The notes under the pieces were generated by a model. It was not told where the DNA came from. It saw only the letters and a list, made by a program, of their open reading frames with translations, and made no database searches. From NCBI RefSeq assembly GCF_003429095.1, contig NZ_QVTE01000017.1, positions 62,001 through 126,000 of the forward strand: a DNA stretch of 64,000 nucleotides. Direction: 5' to 3'. Positions 26,102 through 33,804 of the stretch are shown here, piece by piece (within the stretch, counting starts at the first letter, position 1; each line of letters starts with the position of its first letter). This stretch comes from Peribacillus saganii. GTDB taxonomy: Bacteria > Bacillota > Bacilli > Bacillales > DSM-1321. The translations under genes and the position numbers were made by a program.

Positions 26102-26746
26102 GTGGGTGAAAAAAAACCAAGCAGCCGAGCAAGAGTGAAATTGAAAAAAATAAAGCAGCCACTTTTCATCTTTCTAACGATTTTGCTGTTTGCAGTCGGA
26201 AATATCATGTTTGCAGTCCCGAATACCATAATGAATGGCGGTATGACAGGCCTGAGCCAGATTGGCTATTATTTGTTTGATTTCAATATTGGCTTAGGCA
26301 TTTTTCTTCTAAACGTACCGCTGTTCATTACAGCGTTTTTGTTTTATAGAGATCTATTCTATAAGTCTGCTGTTTCCATGGCAGTTGTTTCCCTGTTAAT
26401 CGGACTTCTTCAGGAACCGCTGCTTCAGTTTGGAATCGAAAATATTTGGATTGGCAGCGTTGTTGGGGGTTTATGGATGGGAGTTACGCTTGGGATCCTT
26501 GCTCGTATGAATGCAAGCCTGGGCGGGGGGTCCATGCTCGGAAAAATGCTGCATGAACGGTATGGTATATCACTAACAAAAGCTATATTTTTTATTGATT
26601 CATCCATATACCCTTTATCTCTTTTTTTGATAGGTGTAATAGAAACAATATTTTCACTGGTGCTGACTTTTTTTAGTGCCGTCGGTGTATTCCTTGTTAC
26701 CAGAAAGAAAGAGAAGATTATTAGCTCAAAAGACTTATCGGCATGA
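26102..26746 (+). CDS. YitT-family (DUF161) membrane protein without the C-terminal DUF2179
   Basis: 214 residues from a GTG start with a GGGAAAGAGAG region upstream. A basic N-terminus is followed by about five to six membrane helices: ILLFAVGNIMFAVPNTIMNG, the GMTGLSQIGYY motif, GLGIFLLNVPLF, and NASLGGGSMLGKML. These are DUF161/YitT landmarks. Full YitT proteins carry a cytosolic DUF2179 domain after the helices; here the chain ends soon after the last helix. Function unknown. Its place between the hydroxyacid dehydrogenase and larE suggests a link with the nickel or hydroxyacid system, but nothing in the sequence shows it carries nickel. Confidence 0.75.
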   Translation: MGEKKPSSRARVKLKKIKQPLFIFLTILLFAVGNIMFAVPNTIMNGGMTGLSQIGYYLFDFNIGLGIFLLNVPLFITAFLFYRDLFYKSAVSMAVVSLLIGLLQEPLLQFGIENIWIGSVVGGLWMGVTLGILARMNASLGGGSMLGKMLHERYGISLTKAIFFIDSSIYPLSLFLIGVIETIFSLVLTFFSAVGVFLVTRKKEKIISSKDLSA

Positions 26747-26752
26747 ATAATC

Positions 26753-26781
26753 TTGCCGTTTCTTTCTAAAGTGTATTATGA
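26753..26781 (+). promoter_or_regulatory. Candidate sigma-A promoter for larE-larB-larC1-larC
   Basis: TTGCCG, 17-nt spacer, TATTAT, ending 65 nt before the larE start. It gives the cofactor genes their own transcript. Confidence 0.5.
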
Positions 26782-26802
26782 TGAATTCAAAACGAAAATA
26801 TG

Positions 26803-26816
26803 AAAACGCTTTTTTA
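26803..26816 (+). promoter_or_regulatory. cre-like site downstream of the larE promoter
   Basis: TGAAAACGCTTTTT matches the CcpA operator (TGAAANCGNTTTCA) at 12 of 14 positions, missing the final CA. Its place about 20-35 nt after the -10 would suit road-block repression by CcpA. Confidence 0.4.
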
Positions 26817-26846
26817 TAACGATGCAACTAGGAGGGAATGTCTCAT

Positions 26847-27671
26847 ATGGAAAAAACACTAGAGCAGAAAAATCTGCATTTAAAAGAAATTCTTGAGAGT
26901 ATGGGGCAGGTTTTAGTTGCCTTTTCTGGAGGGGTGGACAGTACCTTTTTATTAGCGAAAGCAAAAGAAGTACTGGGAGATAAGGTTTTTGCCGTAACCG
27001 CTGCATCAGAAACTTTTCCAACCCGTGAATTCAATTTGGCTGTCAGCCTTGCAAAACAGATTGGTGTGAAGCATGTTCAAACCAGTGTAAGCGAGTTGAC
27101 GAATGCGGATTTTGTCAAGAATGATCCGAGCCGGTGTTTTCACTGTAAAAATGGATTGTACAGCCATTTGCAGGAGCTGATGGATGAGTACGGACAAATC
27201 TACACGATTGTGGATGGATCCAACATGGATGATCTTGGAGAGTATCGTCCAGGGATGAAAGCTGCTAGGGATTTAGGAGTTCGAAGCCCTCTGCAGGAAG
27301 CTGGGTTTTTCAAGGAAGAGATTCGTATCTTATCAAAGGAAATGGGCTTGCCTACATGGAATAAACCGTCTTTTGCCTGCCTGTCCTCACGAATTCCTTA
27401 TGGTACGGAGATTACGCAGGAGAAGATTGATCAGCTAGACCTTGCGGAAACTTTCCTTCTCGGGCTTGGGCTTTACCAGGTTCGTGTCCGCCACCATGAT
27501 AAGATCGCTAGAATCGAAGTTATTCCTGAGGATATGACAAGAGTACTTGAACATCACGAGGAAATCGACAAAGCCTTTAAATCTTATGGATTTTCCTATG
27601 TTACCATGGATTTGAAAGGCTATCGTTCAGGAAGTATGAATGAAGTATTAAAAGCAGGTGCAGTGAAATGA
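26847..27671 (+). CDS. larE: LarE, ATP-dependent sacrificial sulfur transferase
   Basis: The second ATG (26847) is preferred: AGGAGGG sits at a normal distance, whereas for 26838 it is too close. 274 residues. The PP-loop SGGVDST (27-33) adenylates the substrate carboxylate; RCFHCK (96-101) is conserved. Cys178 in PSFACLSSR matches the cysteine that donates its sulfur in L. plantarum LarE (Cys176 there). LarE turns pyridinium-3,5-biscarboxylate mononucleotide into the bisthiocarboxylate. larB overlaps its stop by 4 nt. Confidence 0.95.
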   Translation: MEKTLEQKNLHLKEILESMGQVLVAFSGGVDSTFLLAKAKEVLGDKVFAVTAASETFPTREFNLAVSLAKQIGVKHVQTSVSELTNADFVKNDPSRCFHCKNGLYSHLQELMDEYGQIYTIVDGSNMDDLGEYRPGMKAARDLGVRSPLQEAGFFKEEIRILSKEMGLPTWNKPSFACLSSRIPYGTEITQEKIDQLDLAETFLLGLGLYQVRVRHHDKIARIEVIPEDMTRVLEHHEEIDKAFKSYGFSYVTMDLKGYRSGSMNEVLKAGAVK

Positions 27672-28471
27672 AAGATCAACTAACTGATTGGCTGATTCAG
27701 GTGCAAAATGGAACGCTTACTGTTGAAGATGCACGCCAAAAGCTGCAAACCTATGATTCTCTTGGATATGCAACATTGGATACACACCGGGAAAAGCGAA
27801 CCGGTTTTCCTGAGGTAATCTTTGGAGAGGGCAAAACTGCCGAACATCTGCTTGGAATTTTCGAGAGATTAATGCACCATCATAAAAAAGTATTAGCAAC
27901 CCGTGTGGACAAACAAAAGGCAGCGTACCTCCTGGAACATTTAGAAACGAAGTATTCCGATGAGACATTTCATTACCATAAGGATGCACGGACGTTTCAC
28001 TGGGTTACCCGGGATTATAAAGAAGAATGGAAAGATGGTTTCATTGCAGTGGTTTGCGCAGGAACTTCCGATTTTCCGGTTGCAGAAGAAGCGGCGATTA
28101 CAGCTGAGATTATGGGCAATCGTGTTCAGAAAATGTACGATATTGGAGTGGCCGGTATTCACCGTCTGCTTGATAAAGTTGAACAGATTGAACAAGCAAA
28201 CGCCATTATCGTGGTTGCGGGAATGGAAGGAGCACTGGCGAGTGTAATGGGCGGACTTGTATCCAAGCCTGTCGTTGCTGTACCCACAAGTGTAGGGTAT
28301 GGTGCAAGCATGAATGGAATTGCGGCATTGCTTTCGATGCTCAGTTCCTGCGCGAGCGGAGTATCAGTAGTGAACATCGATAACGGTTTTGGCGCTGGAT
28401 ATTATGCAGCCACACTTACCCATACAATAGATCGAGCTGTTAAAAAAGCATTACTGGAAAAGAGGGACTAA
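27668..28471 (+). CDS. larB: LarB, NaAD carboxylase/hydrolase
   Basis: 267 residues, overlapping larE by ATGA. The C-terminal half is an AIR-carboxylase (PurE)-like domain: VVCAGTSDFPVAEEAAITAE, GVAGIHRLLD, VVAGMEGALASVMGG and AVPTSVGYGASMNG. LarB carboxylates nicotinic acid adenine dinucleotide at C5 and releases AMP, the first step of nickel-pincer cofactor synthesis. The N-terminal part has the usual VEDARQKL helix and GFPEVIFGEGKT strand. Ends 1 nt before larC1. Confidence 0.95.
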   Translation: MKDQLTDWLIQVQNGTLTVEDARQKLQTYDSLGYATLDTHREKRTGFPEVIFGEGKTAEHLLGIFERLMHHHKKVLATRVDKQKAAYLLEHLETKYSDETFHYHKDARTFHWVTRDYKEEWKDGFIAVVCAGTSDFPVAEEAAITAEIMGNRVQKMYDIGVAGIHRLLDKVEQIEQANAIIVVAGMEGALASVMGGLVSKPVVAVPTSVGYGASMNGIAALLSMLSSCASGVSVVNIDNGFGAGYYAATLTHTIDRAVKKALLEKRD

Positions 28472-28472
28472 C

Positions 28473-29273
28473 ATGCGTTTATTATATCTAGACTGCTTTT
28501 CGGGGATAAGCGGGGACATGATGGTCGGTGCACTCATCGATGCAGGTGCTTCGCCTGAACATATTGAGCAGGAATTAAAGAAGATTCCTGTCAGCGGATA
28601 TGCATTGAATTGGAGCAGGGTTGTGAAACAGGGGATTAGTGCGACAAAGTTTGACGTTACTCTTGATGATCAAGAAGAAGTAGACCATGATCACGACCAT
28701 CACGATCACAATCACCATCATCATCACCACGGGTCTGAAGTTTCACATTCCCATCACGCTCACAGCCATTATTCAGATATTCTCAGGATGATCGAAGAAT
28801 CTGCGCTTGACGAAAAAGTAAAAGAACGCAGTAAGGAAATATTTGCGCCCATAGCTGCTTCTGAAGCGAAAATACATAATATTCCACTGGAAAGCGTTCA
28901 TTTTCATGAGGTAGGGGCAATCGATTCAATTGTGGATATTGTAGCTGCAGCAATAGCCCTGGAGGAGCTGGAGATTGATAAAATTGTTTCCTCGCCAGTT
29001 CCGCTCGGTTCCGGACATATTCACTGCGCACATGGGGTTTACCCCGTACCGGCTCCTGCGACCTTGGACATGCTCGTAAATGTACCGATTGCTCAGAGCT
29101 CTTTAAAATATGAGCTGACCACTCCTACAGGGGCAGGAATCATTGCCAGCCAAGCAGAGTCATTTGGGCCGCTTCCTTCTATGACCGTAACAGCAGTGGG
29201 GTATGGGGCAGGCACTCGCGATATCCCTGGGAAGCCGAACGTCCTTAGGGTGGTAGTAGGAGAAGCTAAATAG
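28473..29273 (+). CDS. larC: LarC1, N-terminal part of the nickel insertion protein, with His-rich insert
   Basis: 266 residues ending in a clean stop after PNVLRVVVGEAK. It has the intact LarC1 domain: DCFSGISGDMMVGALIDAGA, then HFHEVGAIDSIVDIVAAA and PVPLGSGHIHCAHGVYPVPA. Residues 71-100 hold 16 histidines in an Asp/His/Ser stretch, a likely nickel-binding or storage segment. In L. plantarum LarC1 and LarC2 are joined by programmed frameshifting; here the domain is a separate gene followed 14 nt later by a longer LarC-like gene. LarC inserts Ni into the cofactor using CTP. Confidence 0.93.
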   Translation: MRLLYLDCFSGISGDMMVGALIDAGASPEHIEQELKKIPVSGYALNWSRVVKQGISATKFDVTLDDQEEVDHDHDHHDHNHHHHHHGSEVSHSHHAHSHYSDILRMIEESALDEKVKERSKEIFAPIAASEAKIHNIPLESVHFHEVGAIDSIVDIVAAAIALEELEIDKIVSSPVPLGSGHIHCAHGVYPVPAPATLDMLVNVPIAQSSLKYELTTPTGAGIIASQAESFGPLPSMTVTAVGYGAGTRDIPGKPNVLRVVVGEAK

Positions 29274-29287
29274 AGGAGGGGAGCACT

Positions 29288-30481
29288 ATGGAAAAGTTTC
29301 TCTATTTGGATGGGTCATATGGTATTTCTGAAGACAGGCTAGTAGGGGCACTGTTTGATTTAGGAGCTGACCAGTCATATGTAAACCGTTTTTTACAAAA
29401 GCTGCCGTTTGGTAGCTTTGTTTTCGAGGTTGAACGTGTGAAGAAACACGGAATAGATGCAAAACAAGTGCTCCTCCGTTCTCATACAGTTGCGAATGAG
29501 GAAGGCGAAACAAAGGCTACTGAAATTTTATCTATGATTATGAAAAGTAAGCTGCCCGAGCGTGTTAAAGAGAGAACCCATTTCATTTTTCATGCCCTAG
29601 TATCAGCTTATTGCACGAATCAGGGAATTCATATTGAAGACATTACTTTCCCGAATGGTAAATGGAAAACCTGGACAGCAAAAATTTTGGGAATCTGTCT
29701 TGCAATAGAAAGTATTGGGATACATCAGATCCTAGCATCACCTATTTTGATTGGGAAAGGAATTGTGCAAAAGGATACCGGATTATCCTTTTTTCCTGAG
29801 CCAGCAGTATATGAACTGTTAAGAGGAATTCCAATTACTGAAGTAAATATGACTCAGCCCATAACTACTGTTGTTGGTGCCAGCTTGCTGGCCTGTCTTG
29901 CAAAAAGCTTCAGCGGGCTAAATCAAATGAAAATGAAAAGAATTGGATATGGAGCAGCAGAAGATCAGGAAGTTACATTTCGAGCCTCCATTGTTGAACA
30001 GTTCCGGAATATTGAATCTAAAAAGTGTAATAGCAGTGCTAGGGAAGAATCCATTTTCATCCTGGAGTTCCAGGTGGATGATATGACTGGCGAAGCCCTT
30101 GGATACCTTATGCAGGAGCTTTTAGAAATAGGGGTGCTTGACGTTTATTATACACCGGTATATATGAAGAAAAATCGGCCAGGTACGCTTATATCAGTTC
30201 TCACTTTACTGGAGAATGTTGAAAGATGTGAGGAAGTGATCTTAACAGAAACAACTACTCTTGGAGTACGAAAAAGCCTTTGGACAAGGCGGATATTAGA
30301 GCGTAAAATAGTCCATGTTGATTCGAAATTCGGACCGATCCGACTAAAGCAGGCCATCAAGGATGGAAAAGTGTTGAGGCAAATTCCCGAGTATGAAGAT
30401 GTACAGAAGGCAGCCAAGGAGCATCATGTTCCTTTTTATGAGGTTTATATGAATGTTTTTTCAGGAATACATAAACGTTGA
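29288..30481 (+). CDS. LarC-like protein: degenerate LarC1 domain fused to LarC2
   Basis: 397 residues from an ATG behind GGAGGGG. Residues 1-235 still align with LarC1, but key places have changed: DCFSGISGDMM became DGSYGISEDRL, and the HFHEVGAIDS motif became TFPNGKWKTW. There is no His-rich insert. Residues about 255-397 are a LarC2 domain (EFQVDDMTGEALGYLMQELL, YYTPVYMKKNRPGTLISVL, ETTTLGVRKS). The likely reading is a duplicated larC in which the first copy kept LarC1 and the second kept LarC2 plus a decayed N-domain, so the active enzyme would be a two-chain complex without frameshifting. Confidence 0.85.
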   Translation: MEKFLYLDGSYGISEDRLVGALFDLGADQSYVNRFLQKLPFGSFVFEVERVKKHGIDAKQVLLRSHTVANEEGETKATEILSMIMKSKLPERVKERTHFIFHALVSAYCTNQGIHIEDITFPNGKWKTWTAKILGICLAIESIGIHQILASPILIGKGIVQKDTGLSFFPEPAVYELLRGIPITEVNMTQPITTVVGASLLACLAKSFSGLNQMKMKRIGYGAAEDQEVTFRASIVEQFRNIESKKCNSSAREESIFILEFQVDDMTGEALGYLMQELLEIGVLDVYYTPVYMKKNRPGTLISVLTLLENVERCEEVILTETTTLGVRKSLWTRRILERKIVHVDSKFGPIRLKQAIKDGKVLRQIPEYEDVQKAAKEHHVPFYEVYMNVFSGIHKR

Positions 30482-30625
30482 AGAGAAAGTCATCGCGTAT
30501 GACACTAACGGGCTGGCTGTTAGATTTGGACGATACTGAATAAAAAATAAAGGATCTTGTTCTACAGGTGAGTTGTGATTATAAGGTCAACCAGTTTTTT
30601 GAAGTAATCACTAAGTACAATAAAA

Positions 30626-30652
30626 AGGACGGGAAAAACCCGTCCTATTTTT
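30626..30652. terminator. Bidirectional terminator between larC and yutJ
   Basis: AGGACGGG, AAAAA, CCCGTCCT then ATTTTTA, with TAAAAA on the other side; it lies between convergent genes and marks the right edge of the accessory block. Confidence 0.85.
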
Positions 30653-30730
30653 AGGTTGCTTACTAGTAATAGATATTAACAACCGGACTTGACCAACATT
30701 TATTTGTCTAGTTCAATACGTTAGAATATA

Positions 30731-31798
30731 TCATCCATTATGATGCTTATACATCCATAAAATCCCTGATTTTAATAGCCTCGCGACTCTGCCGGTTATC
30801 GCGCGGTCCGCAACCAGGCCGAACCCATGCTTTTTGCCAAGGGATCCGAGGATACCCTTTAGTTTAATAGCCGGGAAGCTTTCAGGCAGCGGATCATTAG
30901 CCCATTTTTTTAAGAGCACCTGAACGATTTGTTCCGCTTGCCCCTCAGCTAGCTGCGCGCTTGGTGCATGAGGAAGGCTTGCGCAATCTCCAACTACGAA
31001 AACACTATTGTCGTTAGGCAAATGGTGCTGTGGAGTAAGGACGACGCGTCCCTGAGTATCCTTTTCTACATCCATTTCCCTTACAATGATACTGGGCTGA
31101 ATGCCTGCCGTCCAAACAATAACATCACAGTTAATTGCTGTGCCGTGGTTGTACAATATATTCTCTTCTACAGCAGTAATGTTGGAGTTGCTGACAATTT
31201 CCACTCCGTGTGATACAAACCACTCTTCTACATAGACACTCAAACGAGTCGGGAAAGCTGAAAGGATATGGTCGCCCCGATCAAATAGCTTGATTTTGAG
31301 GTCCGGCCGGCTCTCAATTAGTTCACTGGCAAGTTCTACCCCGCTAAGCCCTGCTCCCACAATAGCCACGGTTGCCTCTGCCCCCAGGTTACCCAGCGCT
31401 TGATAGGTGCGGCGTGATTTATCGATAGTTTGAATGCTGTATGTGAATTTATCAGCGCCAGGTACATTGTGGTATTTGTCCTCGCAGCCAAGGCCGATGA
31501 CAAGGTCATCATAAGAAACCGGTTCTTTGCCTTGGATAAGGACTGCTTTGTTTTCAAGGTCGATTCCAGTAACCTCGCCATAAACGTTTTTAATCCTTGG
31601 ATCTTCAGGAAAAGCAACGCGAATATGCTGATCGGAAATAGTACCTGCAGCCAGTGCATAATACTCTGTTTTTAAACAATGATATGGATTACGATCGACA
31701 AGCGTAATGGTAACATCATCAGGAAGCTGATTTGGAAGAAGTTTATGGAGCATCCTCATACCACCATAGCCGCCGCCAAGAATGAGCAAGTTTTTCAT
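30731..31798 (-). CDS. yutJ: YutJ, type II NADH dehydrogenase-like protein
   Basis: The ATG at 31798 (MKNLLILGGGYGG) follows AAAGGGGA and gives 355 residues, the usual YutJ length; the frame is open 38 codons further but has no ribosome site. Two Rossmann folds are visible: LILGGGYGGMRM for FAD and VAIVGAGLSGVELASELI for NAD(P)H, plus VWTAGIQP and VFVVGDCASL. Such enzymes pass electrons from NADH to quinone at the inner membrane face without pumping. The C-terminal membrane-binding helix is short. Confidence 0.9.
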   Translation of the reverse strand: MKNLLILGGGYGGMRMLHKLLPNQLPDDVTITLVDRNPYHCLKTEYYALAAGTISDQHIRVAFPEDPRIKNVYGEVTGIDLENKAVLIQGKEPVSYDDLVIGLGCEDKYHNVPGADKFTYSIQTIDKSRRTYQALGNLGAEATVAIVGAGLSGVELASELIESRPDLKIKLFDRGDHILSAFPTRLSVYVEEWFVSHGVEIVSNSNITAVEENILYNHGTAINCDVIVWTAGIQPSIIVREMDVEKDTQGRVVLTPQHHLPNDNSVFVVGDCASLPHAPSAQLAEGQAEQIVQVLLKKWANDPLPESFPAIKLKGILGSLGKKHGFGLVADRAITGRVARLLKSGILWMYKHHNG

Positions 31799-32084
31799 CT
31801 TTGATTTCCCCTTTGTGAAGAAGCGATGTTTGTTAATAAGTTCACTAATCTCAAGAGATAAAGTGTGACATATTGAAAACGGAATCATAGCCTTAATCGT
31901 TTTCAAATGCACTTAAATGGGCCAAAAATGCAAAAAATGTAGAAAAATAAATGAATTCCATAAAAAAGTATAACGAAATTGTGTCGAAATCACAACAATA
32001 TTCTCTAGTACTTAAACTTGAATCGTTGACTCTAACTTGTAAAAACTGTAGGATATTCTGTTAGTACTAGTGAGGTGAAAAGCA

Positions 32085-32321
32085 ATGATGGATATTATTG
32101 AGTTTTGTGTTAGCAACCTTGCCAGCGGCTCATATGAAGCCATGCAGAAACTAGAACAAGATCCCAATCTGGATATAGTTGAATATGGTTGTCTTAGTTA
32201 TTGTGGAAAATGCGCAAGAAGCATGTTTGCCCTTGTGAATGGGGAAGTGGTTACAGGGGAAACAGCAGAAGAGCTGGTTGCCAATATCTACAAGCACTTA
32301 GAAGAGAACCCATTATTTTAA
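32085..32321 (+). CDS. yuzB: YuzB, DUF1450 protein
   Basis: 78 residues, start after GAGGTGAAAAG. DUF1450 (YuzB) family of short Bacillales proteins with a thioredoxin-like look: an [12 protein letters not shown] start and [23 protein letters not shown], where the cysteine cluster C-x3-C-x2-C may bind metal or act in redox chemistry. The function is unknown. It is divergent from yutJ, as in B. subtilis. Confidence 0.9.
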   Translation: MMDIIEFCVSNLASGSYEAMQKLEQDPNLDIVEYGCLSYCGKCARSMFALVNGEVVTGETAEELVANIYKHLEENPLF

Positions 32322-32423
32322 TTATGAGTTTATATAATATAGTGCTATATTTTTAATAAAATATCCAGTAATGAGGGCTAGACACTGCCTATTTACTTTT
32401 GGCTAATTACTTAGCATTTTTGC

Positions 32424-32471
32424 TTAATTTATCTGTTTTCCGCTACATTAATCGGAAAACAGATAAATTAA
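32424..32471. repeat. Perfect 19-bp inverted repeat with 10-nt loop
   Basis: TTAATTTATCTGTTTTCCG, loop of 10, CGGAAAACAGATAAATTAA. No T-run follows. It lies in the 538-bp gene-free stretch 32322-32859, which also has a terminator and a repeat copy. Confidence 0.85.
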
Positions 32472-32562
32472 TTCCGGCAAAGGAGCCTGCTGCTTAAGAA
32501 AACACGGACAGGAGATTTCCAGACGTGAAATTAAAGAATGTTTGTCCTGAAAGATTTTTGGA

Positions 32563-32597
32563 AACCCTTGCCAAATGTGATTGGCAAGGGTTTTGTT
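32563..32597 (+). terminator. Terminator downstream of yuzB
   Basis: AACCCTTGCCAA, six-nt loop, TTGGCAAGGGTT, TTGTTC: perfect 12-bp stem about 240 nt after yuzB. Confidence 0.75.
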
Positions 32598-32625
32598 CTA
32601 AAATAAGACAGCATTTTTTATTAAA

Positions 32626-32856
32626 CAAGTACAGATGCTTTGGCTCCAGTGCCCAGTAACTTTCTTCCGTAGGAAAATCAAGCCCCTCGAATGTTGTGAC
32701 CAAGAGCTGTCACAACCCTGTGTTGCTATCAAGTGCCTTCCGAAGCGGTTGGCTTATGCTAGTCGGAGGCCCTCAGGATGTGGGTCAGAACGGTGTTGCC
32801 ACAGGACGTGGCGACATTAGCCGTTCTTTCTTAGCCAGCCAGGGCGCTTTTCGCTT
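32626..32856 (+). repeat. Dispersed intergenic structured repeat, copy 2
   Basis: Starts AACAAGTACAGATG and ends AGGGCGCTTTTCGCTT, 3 nt from the stop codon of the DUF2225 gene. The terminal pairing is AGTGCCC (32648-32654) with GGGCGCT (32842-32848), one G-T wobble. Inside are GCCAC-AGGAC-GTGGC and an AGGATGTG. The element is shorter than copy 1 but keeps the same module order. Confidence 0.8.
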
Positions 32857-32859
32857 GTC

Positions 32860-33567
32860 TTATCTGCTCATTGATTCACCAAGCTTTTTCTCGTCCCTGA
32901 TTTCCTGCCAGCGCTCTCTGGCCATATCAATGATTTTTGTTTCTATAGATGTACTTTTCCTTTCAATTACCATGGAGAAATATTTTACGGATTTATCTGT
33001 TTCCCCGCATCTTCTATATAAATCCCCAATTAAATACAAGAGCCGGACTTCAGAAACCTGGGTACCTTTGAAATCATCCGTCGAGAAGGATTCTAAGTAT
33101 TCATTGATGGCCAGTTTCATGAACCTTATTTCCTGATCCTCATTTTCCAATTTTCTGTTCAGCCAGGCTATCCTTAAATACAGGCCTGCGATGACAATAT
33201 GCTTTTCCTTTTTTAAAACGGCACAATAGGAGGCGAGCTTATAGGTTTGTATCGCCTCCTGAATTGAACGGATACCGCTGAAGTCTTGAGGTACCCAATT
33301 TGTGTGGACTTTTGCAGCAATCATTTCTTTTGTTGCAGGAGGAAAATATTTTGCAAAATCGTCAGAAGCAGAGAAGCCACAATGCGGGCACACATAAATA
33401 TTATATAATAATGCATTATGATCATCCGAAGCATAATACGGACAAAAATCTGAATCATAACTAGTAACCTTAATAAATCGGGATCTAATCTTTTTAGTAG
33501 TAAATTTTCCTTTACAAAACAAGCATTCTATATTGCGGTCAAATAACGGTTCAATGGTATCCATCAT
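32860..33567 (-). CDS. DUF2225 zinc-ribbon/TPR-like protein
   Basis: 235 residues. Zn-ribbon-like cysteine pairs at the N-terminus (IECLFCKGKF and YVCPHCGFS, CxxC twice) are followed by a helical region that looks like tetratricopeptide repeats (LYLRIAWLNRKLENEDQE, LYLIGDLYRRCGETDKSVKYF). DUF2225 proteins are widespread in Bacillales and Clostridia and have no assigned function that I know. The start ATG is paired with GGGGGAGATG upstream. The C-terminus abuts repeat copy 2. Confidence 0.85.
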   Translation of the reverse strand: MMDTIEPLFDRNIECLFCKGKFTTKKIRSRFIKVTSYDSDFCPYYASDDHNALLYNIYVCPHCGFSASDDFAKYFPPATKEMIAAKVHTNWVPQDFSGIRSIQEAIQTYKLASYCAVLKKEKHIVIAGLYLRIAWLNRKLENEDQEIRFMKLAINEYLESFSTDDFKGTQVSEVRLLYLIGDLYRRCGETDKSVKYFSMVIERKSTSIETKIIDMARERWQEIRDEKKLGESMSR

Positions 33568-33804
33568 CTCCCCCTCTTGGCAGTTAGTATTTTATGTTGA
33601 TATTTTAAAATAATTATAACTCTTTTTTCTATCTAAAGAACTATTTAAATGTGAGAAAATACCTAAACTATAAAAGTTATGCGACTTTTTGATAAAATGC
33701 AGTTAGCCCAATTCACTATTTTCAGTGTGGTAAAGTTGAGCCTTGATCTTTTTTTGTTATATACTATAAGTAAAGACCTCATATTATTTAAAGGAGGATG
33801 AGTT

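Noticed and set aside
26013-26116. A stretch reading WKRFYESIPELSEK...ELIEWVKKN in another frame between the hydroxyacid dehydrogenase and YitT genes
   Set aside because: It looks protein-like but has no start with a ribosome site except a 21-codon ATG, and it overlaps the YitT gene start; too little to call.
28690-28770. CRISPR-like or microsatellite repeat (CAYCAY runs)
   Set aside because: It is the coding sequence of the His-rich insert in LarC1. No CRISPR array is seen anywhere in the window.
31979-31995. TTGTG-N7-CACAA upstream of yutJ/yuzB, resembling a Rex box
   Set aside because: The spacer is one base shorter than the Rex consensus (TTGTG-N8-CACAA), which changes helical phasing; it also lies 180 nt from the yutJ start.
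32860-33136. Plus-strand frame overlapping the DUF2225 gene
   Set aside because: It is the antisense shadow of a clear DUF2225 protein with two CxxC motifs.
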